This document shows positions 1-13,507 of a stretch of 64,000 nt of DNA, in pieces. Every line of letters starts with the position of its first letter. Positions within the stretch are counted from its first letter, which is position 1. Source of the DNA: Nocardioides sp. SLBN-35 (lineage in GTDB: Bacteria; Actinomycetota; Actinomycetes; Propionibacteriales; Nocardioidaceae); the NCBI RefSeq assembly GCF_006715725.1, contig NZ_VFNU01000001.1, positions 2,542,001 to 2,606,000 of the forward strand, read 5' to 3'. Made by a program: the position numbers and the translations under genes. Under the pieces are notes generated by a model. The model worked only from the letters and a program-made list of their open reading frames with translations, ran no database searches and was not told the DNA's origin.

Positions 1-443
1 CAGCGACCATCTTCGCCGGCACCATCGGCGTCCTCCACGGTGCGCGCACGTTCGTCCTGCAGGACGAGGACGGCCAGACCATCGAGTCCCACTCGATCTC
101 CGCCGGCCTCGACTACCCGGGCGTCGGGCCGCAGCACTCCGCGCTCTCGGCGTCCGGACGGGCGACCTACCTGCCCGTCACCGACACCGAGGCCATGGAC
201 GCGATGGCGCTGCTCGCCCGCACCGAGGGGATCATCCCGGCCATCGAGTCCGCCCATGCCGTCGCCGGCGCCCTGCGGGTCGCCGAGGAGCGTCCCGGCC
301 AGACGATCCTGGTCAACCTGTCCGGTCGTGGCGACAAGGACATGGGCACGGCCATGGACTGGTTCCACCTCGGCGAGGCGGGCGAGAAGTCGGGCCAGAA
401 GTCGGGCCAGAAGTCGGGCCTGGAGTCGGGGGAGAGCGAGTGA
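1..443 (+). CDS. trpB: Tryptophan synthase beta subunit, C-terminal part (5' end outside window)
   Basis: The PLP-dependent beta subunit makes L-tryptophan from indole and serine in the cytosolic alpha2-beta2 complex. Only about the last 146 residues are present, read from base 3. They carry the conserved beta-subunit stretch [15 protein letters not shown] and the segment [12 protein letters not shown] near the C-terminus, both diagnostic of TrpB. The reading frame ends with GAGTGA, overlapping the GTG start of trpA by four bases, so translation is probably coupled. After the conserved domain the protein has an unusual low-complexity tail built from repeats of KSGQ, encoded by a 12-base tandem repeat. 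That tail lies beyond the normal TrpB end and is unlikely to be catalytic. Confidence 0.96.
   Translation, partial: ATIFAGTIGVLHGARTFVLQDEDGQTIESHSISAGLDYPGVGPQHSALSASGRATYLPVTDTEAMDAMALLARTEGIIPAIESAHAVAGALRVAEERPGQTILVNLSGRGDKDMGTAMDWFHLGEAGEKSGQKSGQKSGLESGESE
387..422 (+). repeat. 12-base tandem repeat in the 3' end of trpB
   Basis: Three exact or near-exact copies of AAGTCGGGCCAG at 387-398, 399-410 and 411-422, followed by a degenerate partial copy. They encode a KSGQ-type repeat in the TrpB tail. The period is a multiple of three, so copy-number changes by slippage would keep the frame. Confidence 0.85.
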
Positions 444-1252
444 GCACCACCAGCACCGCCTTCGAGAAGGCGCGGGCCGAGGCTCGGGCGACGCTCGTCG
501 GCTACCTGCCGGCCGGCTTCCCCGACGTCGAGGGCAGCATCGCCGCGCTGAGGACGATGGTCGCGGCCGGCTGCGACGTGATCGAGATCGGCCTGCCCTA
601 CAGCGACCCGGTCATGGACGGCCCGATCATCCAGGCCGCCGCGCAGCAGGCCCTCGACGCCGGCATCCGCACGAGCGACGTGCTGCGGGTCGTCGAGGCG
701 GTCGCCGCCACCGGCACGCCCACCCTGGTGATGACCTACTGGAACCCGGTGGAGAGGTACGGCGTGGAGCGGTTCGCACAGGACCTCGCCGACGCCGGGG
801 GAGCGGGCCTGATCACGCCCGACCTCACGCCGGACTACGCGCCCGAGTGGATCGCCGCCGCCGATGCCCGCGACCTCGACAAGGTCTTCCTGGTCTCCCC
901 GTCGTCGACCGACGAGCGGATCGCGCTGACCACCGCGGCCTCCCGCGGCTTCGTCTACGCCACCGGCGTCATGGGCGTCACCGGCACCAAGCAGGCCACC
1001 GCCGCGGGCGTGGCCCCACTGATCGCGCGCACCAAGGCCCTGAGCCCGAAGCAGGGGGCCGACCTCCCGGTCGGCGTGGGCGTCGGGGTCAGCACGGGCG
1101 CCCAGGCGGCCGACCTGGCGTCGTACGCCGACGGGGTGATCGTCGGCTCCGCCTTCGTCCGCACCCTGCTCGACCACCCCCGCGACCGGGCCGCGGGCCT
1201 GGCCGCCCTGGCAACGCTCACCGAGGAGCTCGCAGGAGGTGTCCGTGCGTAG
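440..1252 (+). CDS. trpA: Tryptophan synthase alpha subunit
   Basis: Cleaves indole-3-glycerol phosphate to indole and glyceraldehyde-3-phosphate and channels indole to TrpB. The 270-residue product has normal family length. It shows the TIM-barrel signatures [13 protein letters not shown] and [17 protein letters not shown], which carry the catalytic Glu and Asp. It also has the phosphate-binding C-terminal segment [15 protein letters not shown]. The start is GTG within GTGA, overlapping the trpB stop. The 3' end overlaps the SCO1-like gene, so trpB-trpA-SCO1-lgt look like one transcription unit. Confidence 0.97.
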   Translation: MSTTSTAFEKARAEARATLVGYLPAGFPDVEGSIAALRTMVAAGCDVIEIGLPYSDPVMDGPIIQAAAQQALDAGIRTSDVLRVVEAVAATGTPTLVMTYWNPVERYGVERFAQDLADAGGAGLITPDLTPDYAPEWIAAADARDLDKVFLVSPSSTDERIALTTAASRGFVYATGVMGVTGTKQATAAGVAPLIARTKALSPKQGADLPVGVGVGVSTGAQAADLASYADGVIVGSAFVRTLLDHPRDRAAGLAALATLTEELAGGVRA

Positions 1253-1838
1253 GCTCGCAGCCCTCGTCGTCCTGCTCGGCCTGGCGCTGTCGGCCTGCAG
1301 CGGCGAGTCCGACACCTTCACCGGAAGCCGGCTGACCAACCCCTACAAGGCCTCCGACATCGCGCTGACCGACACCGGCGGGTCGTCGTACTCCCTCGGC
1401 AAGGACACCACGAAGCCGCTCACCCTGGTGTTCTTCGGCTACACCAGCTGCCCCGACTACTGCCCGATGGTCATGAACAACCTGGCCGCGGCGATGAACC
1501 GGCTCGACTCCGCGGACCGCAAGGAGGTCGACGTGGTGTTCGTTACCACCGACCCGGCCCGCGACGACGAGAAGACGCTGCGGACCTACCTGGACCGCTA
1601 CGACAAGGACTTCATCGGCGTCACCGGCGACCTCGACACCATCATCGAGATCGGCAACTCACTTCACGTCTACGTCAGCGACGGGAAGAAGCTGCCCACC
1701 GGCGGCTACGACCTGGGCGGCCACACCACCAGCACCTTCGCCATCGACAGCAGCCATCAGGCCGTCGCGCTGTGGAGCCAGGAGACCTCGAGCGCGGAGT
1801 TCGCCTCGGACATCCACACGCTGCTCACCGACGACTGA
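1245..1838 (+). CDS. SCO1/SenC-family lipoprotein (copper delivery to cytochrome oxidase)
   Basis: Thioredoxin-fold protein of the SCO1/SenC/PrrC family, which binds copper and helps assemble the CuA site of cytochrome c oxidase on the outer face of the membrane. A signal peptide ends in the lipobox LSAC, so the mature protein should be lipid-anchored. The metal site is visible as the CxxxC motif GYTSCPDYCPM plus the distal His in DLGGHTTSTFAID. I chose the GTG at 1245 because AGGAGG at 1234-1239 gives it a 5-base spacing. A GTG at 1239 is also in frame but lies on the SD itself. The gene overlaps the end of trpA and stands 30 bases before lgt, the enzyme that would lipidate it. Confidence 0.9.
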   Translation: MRRLAALVVLLGLALSACSGESDTFTGSRLTNPYKASDIALTDTGGSSYSLGKDTTKPLTLVFFGYTSCPDYCPMVMNNLAAAMNRLDSADRKEVDVVFVTTDPARDDEKTLRTYLDRYDKDFIGVTGDLDTIIEIGNSLHVYVSDGKKLPTGGYDLGGHTTSTFAIDSSHQAVALWSQETSSAEFASDIHTLLTDD

Positions 1839-1868
1839 CACACGACCAGGACACGACCAGGAGTCGCC

Positions 1869-2837
1869 GTGCTTCCCGCCCTCATCGCTGCCACGATCCC
1901 CAGCCCGTCGCAGGGCGTGTGGCACCTCGGGCCGTTCCCGCTCCGCGGCTACGCCCTGTGCATCATCCTCGGCATCGTCGTGGCGATCTGGATCGGCGAG
2001 AAGCGCTGGCAGGCCCGCGGCGGCACGTTCGGCGAGGTCCAGGACGTCGCGATCTGGGCGGTCCCGTTCGGCCTCGTCGGCGCCCGTCTCTACCACGTCG
2101 CGACCGACTGGGAGAAGTACTTCGGCTCCGGCGGCGAGCCGGTCAAGGCGCTCTACGTCTGGGAGGGCGGCCTCGGCATCTGGGGCGGCGTCGCCCTCGG
2201 CGCCCTCGGTGCCTGGATCGGCGCCCGCCGCCGCGGCATCAAGGTGCTGCCGCTGCTCGACGCGCTCGCGCCCGGCGTCCTGGTCGCGCAGTCGATCGGC
2301 CGCTGGGGCAACTGGTTCAACCAGGAGCTCTACGGCCGGCCCACCGACCTGCCGTGGGGCCTGGAGATCCAGCAGAAGCACTGGCAGTGCCTGGTCGACG
2401 GCGTGCAGACCAGCGGGGCGAACTGCGGCGTCGCGCTCGGCGGTCCCTACCCCGACGGGGTCGTCTTCCACCCGACCTTCCTCTACGAGTGCCTGTGGAA
2501 CCTGGCCGCGTTCGCGCTCATCATCTGGCTCGAGCGCCGCTTCCGCCTGGGCCACGGCCGGGTGATGGCGGTCTACGTCATGGCCTACACCCTGGGCCGC
2601 GGCTGGATCGAGTACCTCCGCGTCGACAACGTCCAGCTCGAGAACGTCTACGGCCTGCGGTTCAACGTGTGGACCTCGATCGTGCTGTTCATCGCGGCGG
2701 CCGCCTACTTCGTGTGGGCGACCCGCAACCGGCCCGGGCGCGAGGAGCAGGTGTACGTCGACGGTCGCGGCCCGGCCGCCGAGGACGAGCCCGCGGCCGA
2801 TGTGACCGGCGACGCATCCACGGACGAAAACGATTGA
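1869..2837 (+). CDS. lgt: Prolipoprotein diacylglyceryl transferase
   Basis: Integral membrane enzyme that transfers diacylglycerol from phosphatidylglycerol to the lipobox cysteine of prolipoproteins. The 322-residue product has several hydrophobic segments and the Lgt signature GRWGNWFNQELYGRP. It also has HPTFLYE and an RPGR-rich polar tail typical of actinobacterial Lgt. The GTG start is preceded by AGGAG at about 1859-1863. The only transmembrane enzyme of this short operon, it follows the SCO1-like lipoprotein directly. Confidence 0.96.
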   Translation: MLPALIAATIPSPSQGVWHLGPFPLRGYALCIILGIVVAIWIGEKRWQARGGTFGEVQDVAIWAVPFGLVGARLYHVATDWEKYFGSGGEPVKALYVWEGGLGIWGGVALGALGAWIGARRRGIKVLPLLDALAPGVLVAQSIGRWGNWFNQELYGRPTDLPWGLEIQQKHWQCLVDGVQTSGANCGVALGGPYPDGVVFHPTFLYECLWNLAAFALIIWLERRFRLGHGRVMAVYVMAYTLGRGWIEYLRVDNVQLENVYGLRFNVWTSIVLFIAAAAYFVWATRNRPGREEQVYVDGRGPAAEDEPAADVTGDASTDEND

Positions 2838-2973
2838 ACACACGCAGTTGACATGCTGCTAACCTGAGGGCTCCGCCGCGTGGGCCAGTGCCGTCCCTTG
2901 CGCCCCACCTTCTGTTAGTCCCTCACCGGCCCACGGGCTCGACCGGGACGCAGACGTAGCCGACGGGAGAACC
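2838..2973 (+). promoter_or_regulatory. lgt-gltB intergenic region, probable gltBD promoter and leader
   Basis: A 136-base gap before gltB. It holds TTGACA at 2848-2853 and TAACCT at 2860-2865, but these are only six bases apart and cannot act as a standard -35/-10 pair. An 8-base inverted repeat, CGTGGGCC (2879-2886) and GGCCCACG (2928-2935), flanks the middle of the likely leader. I see no recognisable riboswitch. GGGAG at 2965-2969 is the probable ribosome binding site of gltB. Confidence 0.45.
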
Positions 2974-2976
2974 TTG

Positions 2977-7534
<4,558 letters not shown>

Positions 7535-7542
<8 letters not shown>

Positions 7543-9004
7543 CCCGAAGGGGTTCTTGAAGAACACCCGTGAGGTGGCCGGGCGTCGTCCGGTCGAGGAG
7601 CGGGTCCACGACTGGAACGAGGTCTACCCGGGTGGGATCGGTCGTGCGCTGCTGCCGATCATCAACGTCCAGGCCAGCCGCTGCATGGACTGCGGGATCC
7701 CGTTCTGCCACTCCGGCTGCCCCCTGGGCAACATCATCCCGGAGTGGAACGACCTGGTCTGGCGCGACGACTGGGACGGTGCCATCGAGCGCCTGCACGC
7801 GACCAACAACTTCCCGGAGTTCACCGGTCGCCTCTGTCCGGCTCCCTGCGAGACGGCGTGCGTCCTCGGCATCAACCAGCCCGCGGTCACCATCAAGAAC
7901 ATCGAGGTCTCGATCATCGACCGGGCCTACGAGTCGGGCTTCGTGCGGCCGCAGCCGCCCGAGTGGCTGACCGGCAAGACCGTCGCCGTCATCGGCTCCG
8001 GTCCCGCGGGCCTGGCCGCCGCCCAGCAGCTCACCCGGGCCGGCCACACCGTGGCCGTCTACGAGCGGGCCGACCAGCCCGGTGGCCTGCTGCGCTACGG
8101 CATCCCCGAGTTCAAGATGGAGAAGAAGCACCTCGAGCGCCGGCTCGACCAGATGCGCCGCGAGGGCACGGTCTTCCGCTCCGGCGTCGAGGTCGGCACC
8201 GGCAAGCTCACCGGTGACGCGCTCAAGGACCGCTTCGACGCCGTCGTCCTGGCCGTCGGCTCCACCGTCCCGCGCGACCTCCCGGTCCCGGGCCGCGAGC
8301 TCAAGGGCATCCACCAGGCGATGGAGTTCCTGCCGCAGGCCAACCGGGTCGCCCTGGGGGAGACGGTCGAGGACCAGATCCGCGCCGACGGCAAGCACGT
8401 CGTCATCATCGGTGGCGGTGACACGGGCGCCGACTGCCTCGGCACCTCGATCCGCCAGGGCGCGGCCTCGATCACGCAGCTGGAGATCATGCCCCAGCCG
8501 ACGGAGGACCGCCCGAACGGGCAGCCGTGGCCGACGTACCCGATGACCTATCGGGTCTCCTCCGCTCACGAGGAGGGTGGCGAGCGGGTGTACGCCGTGT
8601 CGACCCAGGAGTTCCTCGGCGACGAGGACGGCAACGTCCGGGCGCTGCGCCTGGTCGAGGTGTCCTTCGAGGGCGGCAAGCTGGTCGAGCACGAGGGCAC
8701 CGAGCGGGAGATCCCGGCCGACCTGGTCCTCTTCGCGATGGGCTTCCTCGGTCCCGAGCAGCCCGGCCTGGTCGAGCAGCTCGGCCTGGAGCTCGACGAG
8801 CGCGGCAACATCAAGCGCGACAACAGCTATGCGACCAACGTCGAGGGCGTCTTCGTCGCCGGCGACGCCGGCCGCGGCCAGTCGCTCATCGTGTGGGCGA
8901 TCGCCGAGGGCCGGGCCGCGGCCGCCGGTGTGGACACCTTCCTGACCGGCAGCACCCAGCTGCCCGCGCCGATCCCGCCGACCGCGCGTCCGCTGGTGGT
9001 CTGA
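7535..9004 (+). CDS. gltD: Glutamate synthase small subunit
   Basis: FAD/NADPH-binding subunit that passes electrons from NADPH through 4Fe-4S clusters to GltB. The 489-residue protein begins with the cluster-binding cysteines in [17 protein letters not shown] and [14 protein letters not shown]. It then has the FAD-binding motif [15 protein letters not shown] (about residue 150) and the NADPH-binding motif [13 protein letters not shown] (about residue 290). The C-terminal [13 protein letters not shown] contacts FAD. The ATG at 7535 is preceded by GGAGG at 7524-7528. Translation is probably coupled to gltB, and a terminator follows the stop closely. Confidence 0.97.
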
Positions 9005-9012
9005 CGGACAAC

Positions 9013-9061
9013 GACCCGGCTCATCCCGAAACCTCTCGGGATGAGCCGGGTCGGCGTTTTT
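9013..9061 (+). terminator. Rho-independent terminator after gltBD
   Basis: A perfect 17-bp stem (9013-9029 with 9036-9052) closes a 6-base loop and is followed by GGCGTTTTT. It isolates gltBD from pyk. Confidence 0.93.
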
Positions 9062-9079
9062 GACGTTCCAATTGCCCGA

Positions 9080-9094
9080 TAGGCTCTGAGGGTG
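9080..9094 (+). promoter_or_regulatory. Leaderless-type promoter of pyk
   Basis: The -10-like TAGGCT at 9080-9085 is followed by exactly six bases and the GTG start codon. There is no Shine-Dalgarno sequence. Transcription is inferred to start at or next to the GTG. Confidence 0.7.
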
Positions 9095-10558
9095 CGGAGA
9101 GCCAAGATCGTGTGCACCCTGGGTCCGGCCACCAGCTCGGAGCGGAGGATCCGCGAGCTCGTGTATGCCGGCATGGACGTCGCCCGTCTCAACATGAGCC
9201 ACGGCAGCCACGAGCAGCACGCCGAGGCCTATCGCCTGGTCCGGGAGGCGTCGGACGCCTCCGGCCACGGCGTCGGCATCCTCGCCGACCTGCAGGGCCC
9301 GAAGATCCGCCTCGAGCGCTTCGCCGACGGGCCGGTCCAGCTCAAGCGAGGGCAGCGCTGGGTCATCACCACGCGCGACGTCGAGGGCGACGCCGAGATC
9401 TGCGGTACGACGTACAAGGGCCTCCCCGGCGACGTCGCGCCCGGCGACCCGCTGCTCATCGACGACGGCAAGGTCCGTCTCCGCGTCGTCGAGGTCGTCG
9501 ACGGGACCGACGTGGTCACCGAGGTCCTGGTCGCCGGCAAGGTGAGCAACAACAAGGGCATCAACCTTCCCGGTGTCGCGGTCTCCGTGCCGGCGCTGTC
9601 GGACAAGGACACCGAGGACCTGCGCTTCGCCCTGCGCCTCGGCGTCGACTTCATCGCCCTCAGCTTCGTGCGCAACGCCGCCGACGCCGAGGACGTGCGC
9701 ACGATCATGCGCGAGGAGGGGATCGTGGTCCCCGTCATCGCGAAGATCGAGAAGCCGCAGGCCATCGAGAACCTCGACGAGGTCGTCGACGCCTTCGACG
9801 CGTTCATGGTCGCCCGCGGCGACCTCGGCGTGGAGTGCCCGCTGGAGGAGGTGCCCTTCTTGCAGAAGAAGATCATCGTCGCCGCCCGCCGCAACGCGAA
9901 GCCGGTCATCGTCGCCACCCAGATGCTCGAGTCGATGGTCACCAACCCCGCCCCGACCCGCGCGGAGGCGAGCGACGTCGCGAACGCCGTGCTCGACGGC
10001 GCGGACGCCGTGATGCTCTCCGGTGAGACCAGCGTGGGGGAGCACCCCGTCCACACGGTCGAGACGATGGCCCGGATCATCACCGCCACCGAGGAGCACG
10101 CCCTCGTCGACGAGAGCTTCAGCCGCTTCGGCCGCATCGAGTGGGACCCCCACACCACCTCCGGCGTGATCACCAAGGCCGCCGAGGAGGTCGCCCAGCG
10201 CGTCGGCGCCAAGTACGTCGTCGCCTTCACCCAGTCCGGCGACTCCGCCCGCCGCCTGGCCCGCCTGCGCAGTCCGATCCCCGTCCTCGCCTTCACACCC
10301 GAGGCCCGCTCCCGCTCGCAGCTCGCCGTCAGCTGGGGCGTCGAGGCCTTCCAGACCTCCACCGTCGAGCACACCGACGAGATGGTCCGCCAGGTCGACG
10401 AGGAGCTGCTCCGCATCGGCCGGGTCAAGGAGGGTGACCGGGTCGTGATCGTCGCCGGCAGCCCCCCGGGGATCCCGGGCTCGACCAACGCGCTGCGCGT
10501 GCACCGGATGGGCGACGCGATCAATGAGGTCGCCCCCGCGTACCGGCGCAGCCGCTGA
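9092..10558 (+). CDS. pyk: Pyruvate kinase
   Basis: Last step of glycolysis, making pyruvate and ATP from phosphoenolpyruvate and ADP. The 488-residue product starts with the typical [15 protein letters not shown]. It contains the active-site signature [15 protein letters not shown] with the catalytic lysine, and the [10 protein letters not shown] and ATQMLESM blocks. A C-terminal regulatory domain ends in GSTNALRVH. The gene is monocistronic: a terminator lies upstream and the next gene converges three bases downstream. The GTG start fits a leaderless transcript. Confidence 0.97.
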   Translation: MRRAKIVCTLGPATSSERRIRELVYAGMDVARLNMSHGSHEQHAEAYRLVREASDASGHGVGILADLQGPKIRLERFADGPVQLKRGQRWVITTRDVEGDAEICGTTYKGLPGDVAPGDPLLIDDGKVRLRVVEVVDGTDVVTEVLVAGKVSNNKGINLPGVAVSVPALSDKDTEDLRFALRLGVDFIALSFVRNAADAEDVRTIMREEGIVVPVIAKIEKPQAIENLDEVVDAFDAFMVARGDLGVECPLEEVPFLQKKIIVAARRNAKPVIVATQMLESMVTNPAPTRAEASDVANAVLDGADAVMLSGETSVGEHPVHTVETMARIITATEEHALVDESFSRFGRIEWDPHTTSGVITKAAEEVAQRVGAKYVVAFTQSGDSARRLARLRSPIPVLAFTPEARSRSQLAVSWGVEAFQTSTVEHTDEMVRQVDEELLRIGRVKEGDRVVIVAGSPPGIPGSTNALRVHRMGDAINEVAPAYRRSR

Positions 10559-10561
10559 TCC

Positions 10562-11341
10562 TCAGGTCTTCAGCCCGACCAGCGCGTCCAGCCGTGCAAC
10601 CGCGTCGCGGCGGGACACGCTGATCACCCGGGTGTTGGACTGGCGCCATGGGATCTCGACCAGGTCGAGAGCCCAGCAGCAGAGCTCGCGGATGTCCTGG
10701 GAGGCATTGCAGAACTGCCACCGTGGGTAGCGGTAGATCTTCGGCCGACCCGCGACCATCCGGCGCGTCCAGTTGTTGGCTCGGCAGCCGTCGGAGTGGA
10801 ACAGTCCACGTAGGAACGGGCCGGGGTTGTCCTCGACGATCGCGCGCTGCCAGTCCTCCAGCACGATCGGTCGCTCGTGCTTCCGGCCCGGTCCGTGTTG
10901 CGGAAACAGGCACGTCCAGTGTTGCCAGGACACGGTCGTGATCACGCAGCCCGGTGCCATCCGGGTGTGCGGGCGACCACCGGGCTTCACCCGCGTCATC
11001 AGGTCGATCAGGCGCGCGTTGTCGACGACGTACTTCTCGTCGTTGAAGACGTGCAGGTTCCAGACGGCGCCCCGGCCGCGCGAGATGTGCCCGTCGCCGA
11101 GGTACCACCCAAGGAGCTCTGCGTATGAGCCGTGGTCGAGTTCGGCGTCGGTGCAGCGGGGACACGGAACCGAGGTGTGTGCCTGTCCGCGTGCCTGACC
11201 GCGACGTTGGTAGAGGCGCCGCCAGCGACGGATCGTCTTGATGGCGACGCCATGCTTGGCTGCGTTCTCGGCGTCCGACATCCCGGCATCGGAGTCGCGC
11301 AGAGCGCTGTCGACGACCTCAGCGGGGCGGACGTGGACCAT
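10562..11341 (-). CDS. HTH and LAGLIDADG homing-endonuclease-like protein
   Basis: A 259-residue free-standing protein. Residues about 10-45 form a helix-turn-helix of resolvase/recombinase type (AAKHGVAIKTIRRWRRLY). A CPRC segment follows. Then come two LAGLIDADG-like helices, LLGWYLGDGHI (about residue 80) and FLRGLFHSDGC (about residue 185), each with the metal-binding Asp. The two motifs suggest a single-chain endonuclease or a DNA-binding descendant. It is not inside an intron or intein. The start codon is 44 bases after the 3' end of tRNA-Leu on the same strand, with only a weak GAGG upstream, and the gene converges on pyk. Whether it still cuts DNA cannot be told from sequence. Confidence 0.75.
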   Translation of the reverse strand: MVHVRPAEVVDSALRDSDAGMSDAENAAKHGVAIKTIRRWRRLYQRRGQARGQAHTSVPCPRCTDAELDHGSYAELLGWYLGDGHISRGRGAVWNLHVFNDEKYVVDNARLIDLMTRVKPGGRPHTRMAPGCVITTVSWQHWTCLFPQHGPGRKHERPIVLEDWQRAIVEDNPGPFLRGLFHSDGCRANNWTRRMVAGRPKIYRYPRWQFCNASQDIRELCCWALDLVEIPWRQSNTRVISVSRRDAVARLDALVGLKT

Positions 11342-11385
11342 GGCACAGGGTGCCTCGGTGGTCCGGCAGAAACTCTTCGATGGGG

Positions 11386-11468
11386 TGCCGGGTGTGGGAT
11401 TCGAACCCACACGCCCTTTCGGACAATGGTGTTTGAGACCATCGCGTCTGCCGTTCCGCCAACCCGGC
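11386..11468 (-). tRNA. tRNA-Leu (anticodon CAA)
   Basis: An 83-base class II tRNA on the minus strand. The acceptor arms are GCCGGGT and ACCCGGC. The anticodon stem ATGGT/ACCAT encloses loop CTCAAAC, with CAA read from 11435-11433. There is a long variable arm, GTCCGAAAGGGC, and a T arm with GTTCGAATC. It decodes UUG. CCA is not encoded after the discriminator A at 11386. Confidence 0.96.
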
Positions 11469-11525
11469 CAGGTCAGGAGAAACGGTAGCCGAGACACTCC
11501 GCCGCCCCTGCACCGCCCGGCCCGA

Positions 11526-11540
11526 TAGCCTGACCCCGTG
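11526..11540 (+). promoter_or_regulatory. Leaderless-type promoter of the ANTAR response regulator
   Basis: TAGCCT at 11526-11531, six bases, then GTG at 11538. No ribosome binding site is visible upstream of the start. Confidence 0.7.
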
Positions 11541-12155
11541 ACCGAGACCGCCCCGAACGAGCAGCCGCAGCCCCGCACCGTGGTCATCGCCGAGGACGAG
11601 ACCCTGATCCGGATGGACCTCGCCGAGATGCTGGCCGAGGAGGGGTACGACGTCGTGGGGCAGGCCGGCGACGGGCAGAAGGCGATCGAGCTGGCCGAGC
11701 AGCTGCGGCCCGACCTGGTCATCCTCGACGTGAAGATGCCGGTGCTCGACGGGATCGCGGCGGCCGAGGCGATCGCGGGCCAGCGGATCGCGCCGGTGGT
11801 CATGCTGACGGCGTTCTCGCAGCGCGACCTGGTGGAGCGGGCGCGGGAGGCGGGCGCGATGTCGTACCTCGTCAAGCCGTTCTCGCAGTCCGACCTCGTG
11901 CCGGCGATCGAGATGGCGGTGAGCCGGTTCGCGGAGATCCGCCAGCTCGAGAACGAGGTCAGCGACCTGACCGAGCGGCTCGAGACCCGCAAGGCGGTCG
12001 ACCGGGCGAAGGGCATCCTCCAGGAGCAGCTCTCGCTCTCGGAGTCCGAGGCCTTCCGGTGGATCCAGAAGACGGCCATGGACCTGCGCATGTCGATGCG
12101 CGAGGTGGCCGACGGGGTGGTCGCCCACGGCGTCCCCGGCACGCCCGCTCCGTAA
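11538..12155 (+). CDS. pdtaR: ANTAR-domain response regulator (PdtaR-like)
   Basis: A 205-residue two-domain regulator matching the actinobacterial PdtaR family (Rv1626 of M. tuberculosis). The receiver domain (about 12-125) has the acidic pocket in VIAEDETLIRMDL, the phospho-acceptor Asp in VILDVKMPVLDG and Lys in YLVKPF. The C-terminal ANTAR domain (about 145-200) contains RKAVDRAKGILQ and EAFRWIQKTAM, which in the family bind paired RNA hairpins to cause antitermination. The cognate kinase is not in this window. The gene stands alone between a divergent tRNA and the liv operon. Confidence 0.93.
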   Translation: MTETAPNEQPQPRTVVIAEDETLIRMDLAEMLAEEGYDVVGQAGDGQKAIELAEQLRPDLVILDVKMPVLDGIAAAEAIAGQRIAPVVMLTAFSQRDLVERAREAGAMSYLVKPFSQSDLVPAIEMAVSRFAEIRQLENEVSDLTERLETRKAVDRAKGILQEQLSLSESEAFRWIQKTAMDLRMSMREVADGVVAHGVPGTPAP

Positions 12156-12320
12156 ATCGTCCGACGTTCGGGTCGTCCAGGTAACAGATTCGTCATGATT
12201 TGTGACCTGGGCCACCGAGTTGCTTCCACCGACCCGTGCGCCGGTGTAGGTTCCCGCGGCAGGACAACTCCGGGGTGGCACCGCGCCGTCCCCGGCCGAT
12301 GAGGAAGCGGGAGAGGTCTC
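12156..12320 (+). promoter_or_regulatory. liv operon promoter and leader
   Basis: A 165-base gap with no gene. An imperfect inverted repeat has arms CCAGGT (12177-12182) and ACCTGG (12205-12210); it lacks a U tract and could be an operator or weak terminator. An extended -10-like TGTAGGTT lies at 12245-12252, and GGGAGAGG at 12309-12316 is the ribosome binding site for the TTG start of the binding-protein gene. Confidence 0.5.
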
Positions 12321-13472
12321 TTGAGGCGAAACAAGGTATTCGGTGTCGGGGCTGCGGTGCTGGCCCTCAGCCTGACCGTCACGGCCTGTGGGTCCGATGA
12401 CAGCGGGGACGGCGACAAGGGCGCCAAGGGTGGCGGCGACCTCTGCGGCAAGAACATCGCGTTCCTCGGCGCCCTCACGGGCGACGCGGCTGCTCTCGGC
12501 CAGAACATGCTCGGTGGCGTGAAGCTCGCGCTCGACGAGTACAACAAGGCGAACGCCGACTGCAAGATCGGCGTCAAGGAGTTCGACTCCCAGGGTGACC
12601 CGAAGGTCGCTCCGGGCCTCGCCACCCAGATCATCAACGACGACTCGATCTTCGGCCTCGTCGGCCCCGGCTTCTCCGGTGAGTCGCTCGCGACCGGCAA
12701 GACGTTCTACGAGGCCGGCCTGCCGTCGATCTCCGCGTCGGCCACCAACGTGACCATCACCCAGCAGGACTGGATCACCTGGCACCGCGTCATCGGCAAC
12801 GACGAGGCGCAGGGCAAGGCCGACTCCAAGTACCTCACCGAGACCGTCGGTGCCACCAAGGTGTTCGTCGTCGACGACGGCCAGGACTACAGCAAAGGCC
12901 TGGCGGGCTACGTCAAGGAGGGCCTCGGCGACGCGAAGGTCGGCGAGGACCAGATCACCGTGGGCCAGACCGACATGTCCGCGGTCGTCACCCAGATCAA
13001 GGCCTCGGGCGCCGACGCGGTCTTCTACGGCGGCTACTACGCCGAGGCGGGCCTGCTGGTCAAGCAGCTGCGCCAGGGCGGCTTCACCGGCACCTTCATG
13101 TCGGGCGACGGCTCGGAGGACCCGGCGTTCGTGAAGGCGGCGGGCGCCGACGCGGCCGAGGGCGCGGTCCTCTCCGCTCCGGCCGCCCCGGCCCCGGCCG
13201 ACTTCAACGACAAGTACAAGGCCGTCGTCGGTGCCGACTCCGGTCTGTACTCCACCCAGGCCTACGACGCGGCGAACATCTTCCTCGCCGCGGTCAAGGA
13301 CGGCGCGGCCACCGCAGAGGAGGTCAACGACTTCATCGGCAAGTACGACGGTGAGGGCGCCAGTGGCCCGATCGCGTTCGACGACAAGGGTGACATCACC
13401 TCCTCGACGATCTACGCGTACTTCGTCAAGGGCGGCAAGCTCGACCTCGAGAACCCGGAGGCGATCAAGTGA
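12321..13472 (+). CDS. livJ: Branched-chain amino-acid ABC transporter substrate-binding lipoprotein
   Basis: A 383-residue LivJ-type periplasmic-binding-fold protein (Peripla_BP_6) that captures branched-chain or related amino acids outside the membrane. The signal peptide ends in the lipobox LTVTACGS, so it is a lipid-anchored receptor. The ligand-binding start GALTGDAAALGQNMLGGVKLA-like region and the later AYDAANIFLAAV segment are typical. The TTG start is supported by GGGAGAGG 5 bases upstream. It is the first gene of a five-gene liv operon and is followed by a long stable hairpin before the permease genes. Confidence 0.93.
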   Translation: MRRNKVFGVGAAVLALSLTVTACGSDDSGDGDKGAKGGGDLCGKNIAFLGALTGDAAALGQNMLGGVKLALDEYNKANADCKIGVKEFDSQGDPKVAPGLATQIINDDSIFGLVGPGFSGESLATGKTFYEAGLPSISASATNVTITQQDWITWHRVIGNDEAQGKADSKYLTETVGATKVFVVDDGQDYSKGLAGYVKEGLGDAKVGEDQITVGQTDMSAVVTQIKASGADAVFYGGYYAEAGLLVKQLRQGGFTGTFMSGDGSEDPAFVKAAGADAAEGAVLSAPAAPAPADFNDKYKAVVGADSGLYSTQAYDAANIFLAAVKDGAATAEEVNDFIGKYDGEGASGPIAFDDKGDITSSTIYAYFVKGGKLDLENPEAIK

Positions 13473-13507
13473 TCGTCGGCGGGTGACCACACGCGTCATC
13501 CGCTGAG

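Noticed and set aside
2848..2865. TTGACA and TAACCT as a -35/-10 promoter for gltB
   Set aside because: The spacing is six bases, far too short for a sigma-70-type promoter; they can only belong to different elements.
2838..2973. A riboswitch in the gltB leader
   Set aside because: I could not match any known actinobacterial riboswitch core; only an 8-bp inverted repeat with a long loop is present.
10562..11468. An integrative element at tRNA-Leu
   Set aside because: No integrase or recombinase gene, no second copy of the tRNA 3' end and no cargo genes are present; only a single endonuclease-like gene.
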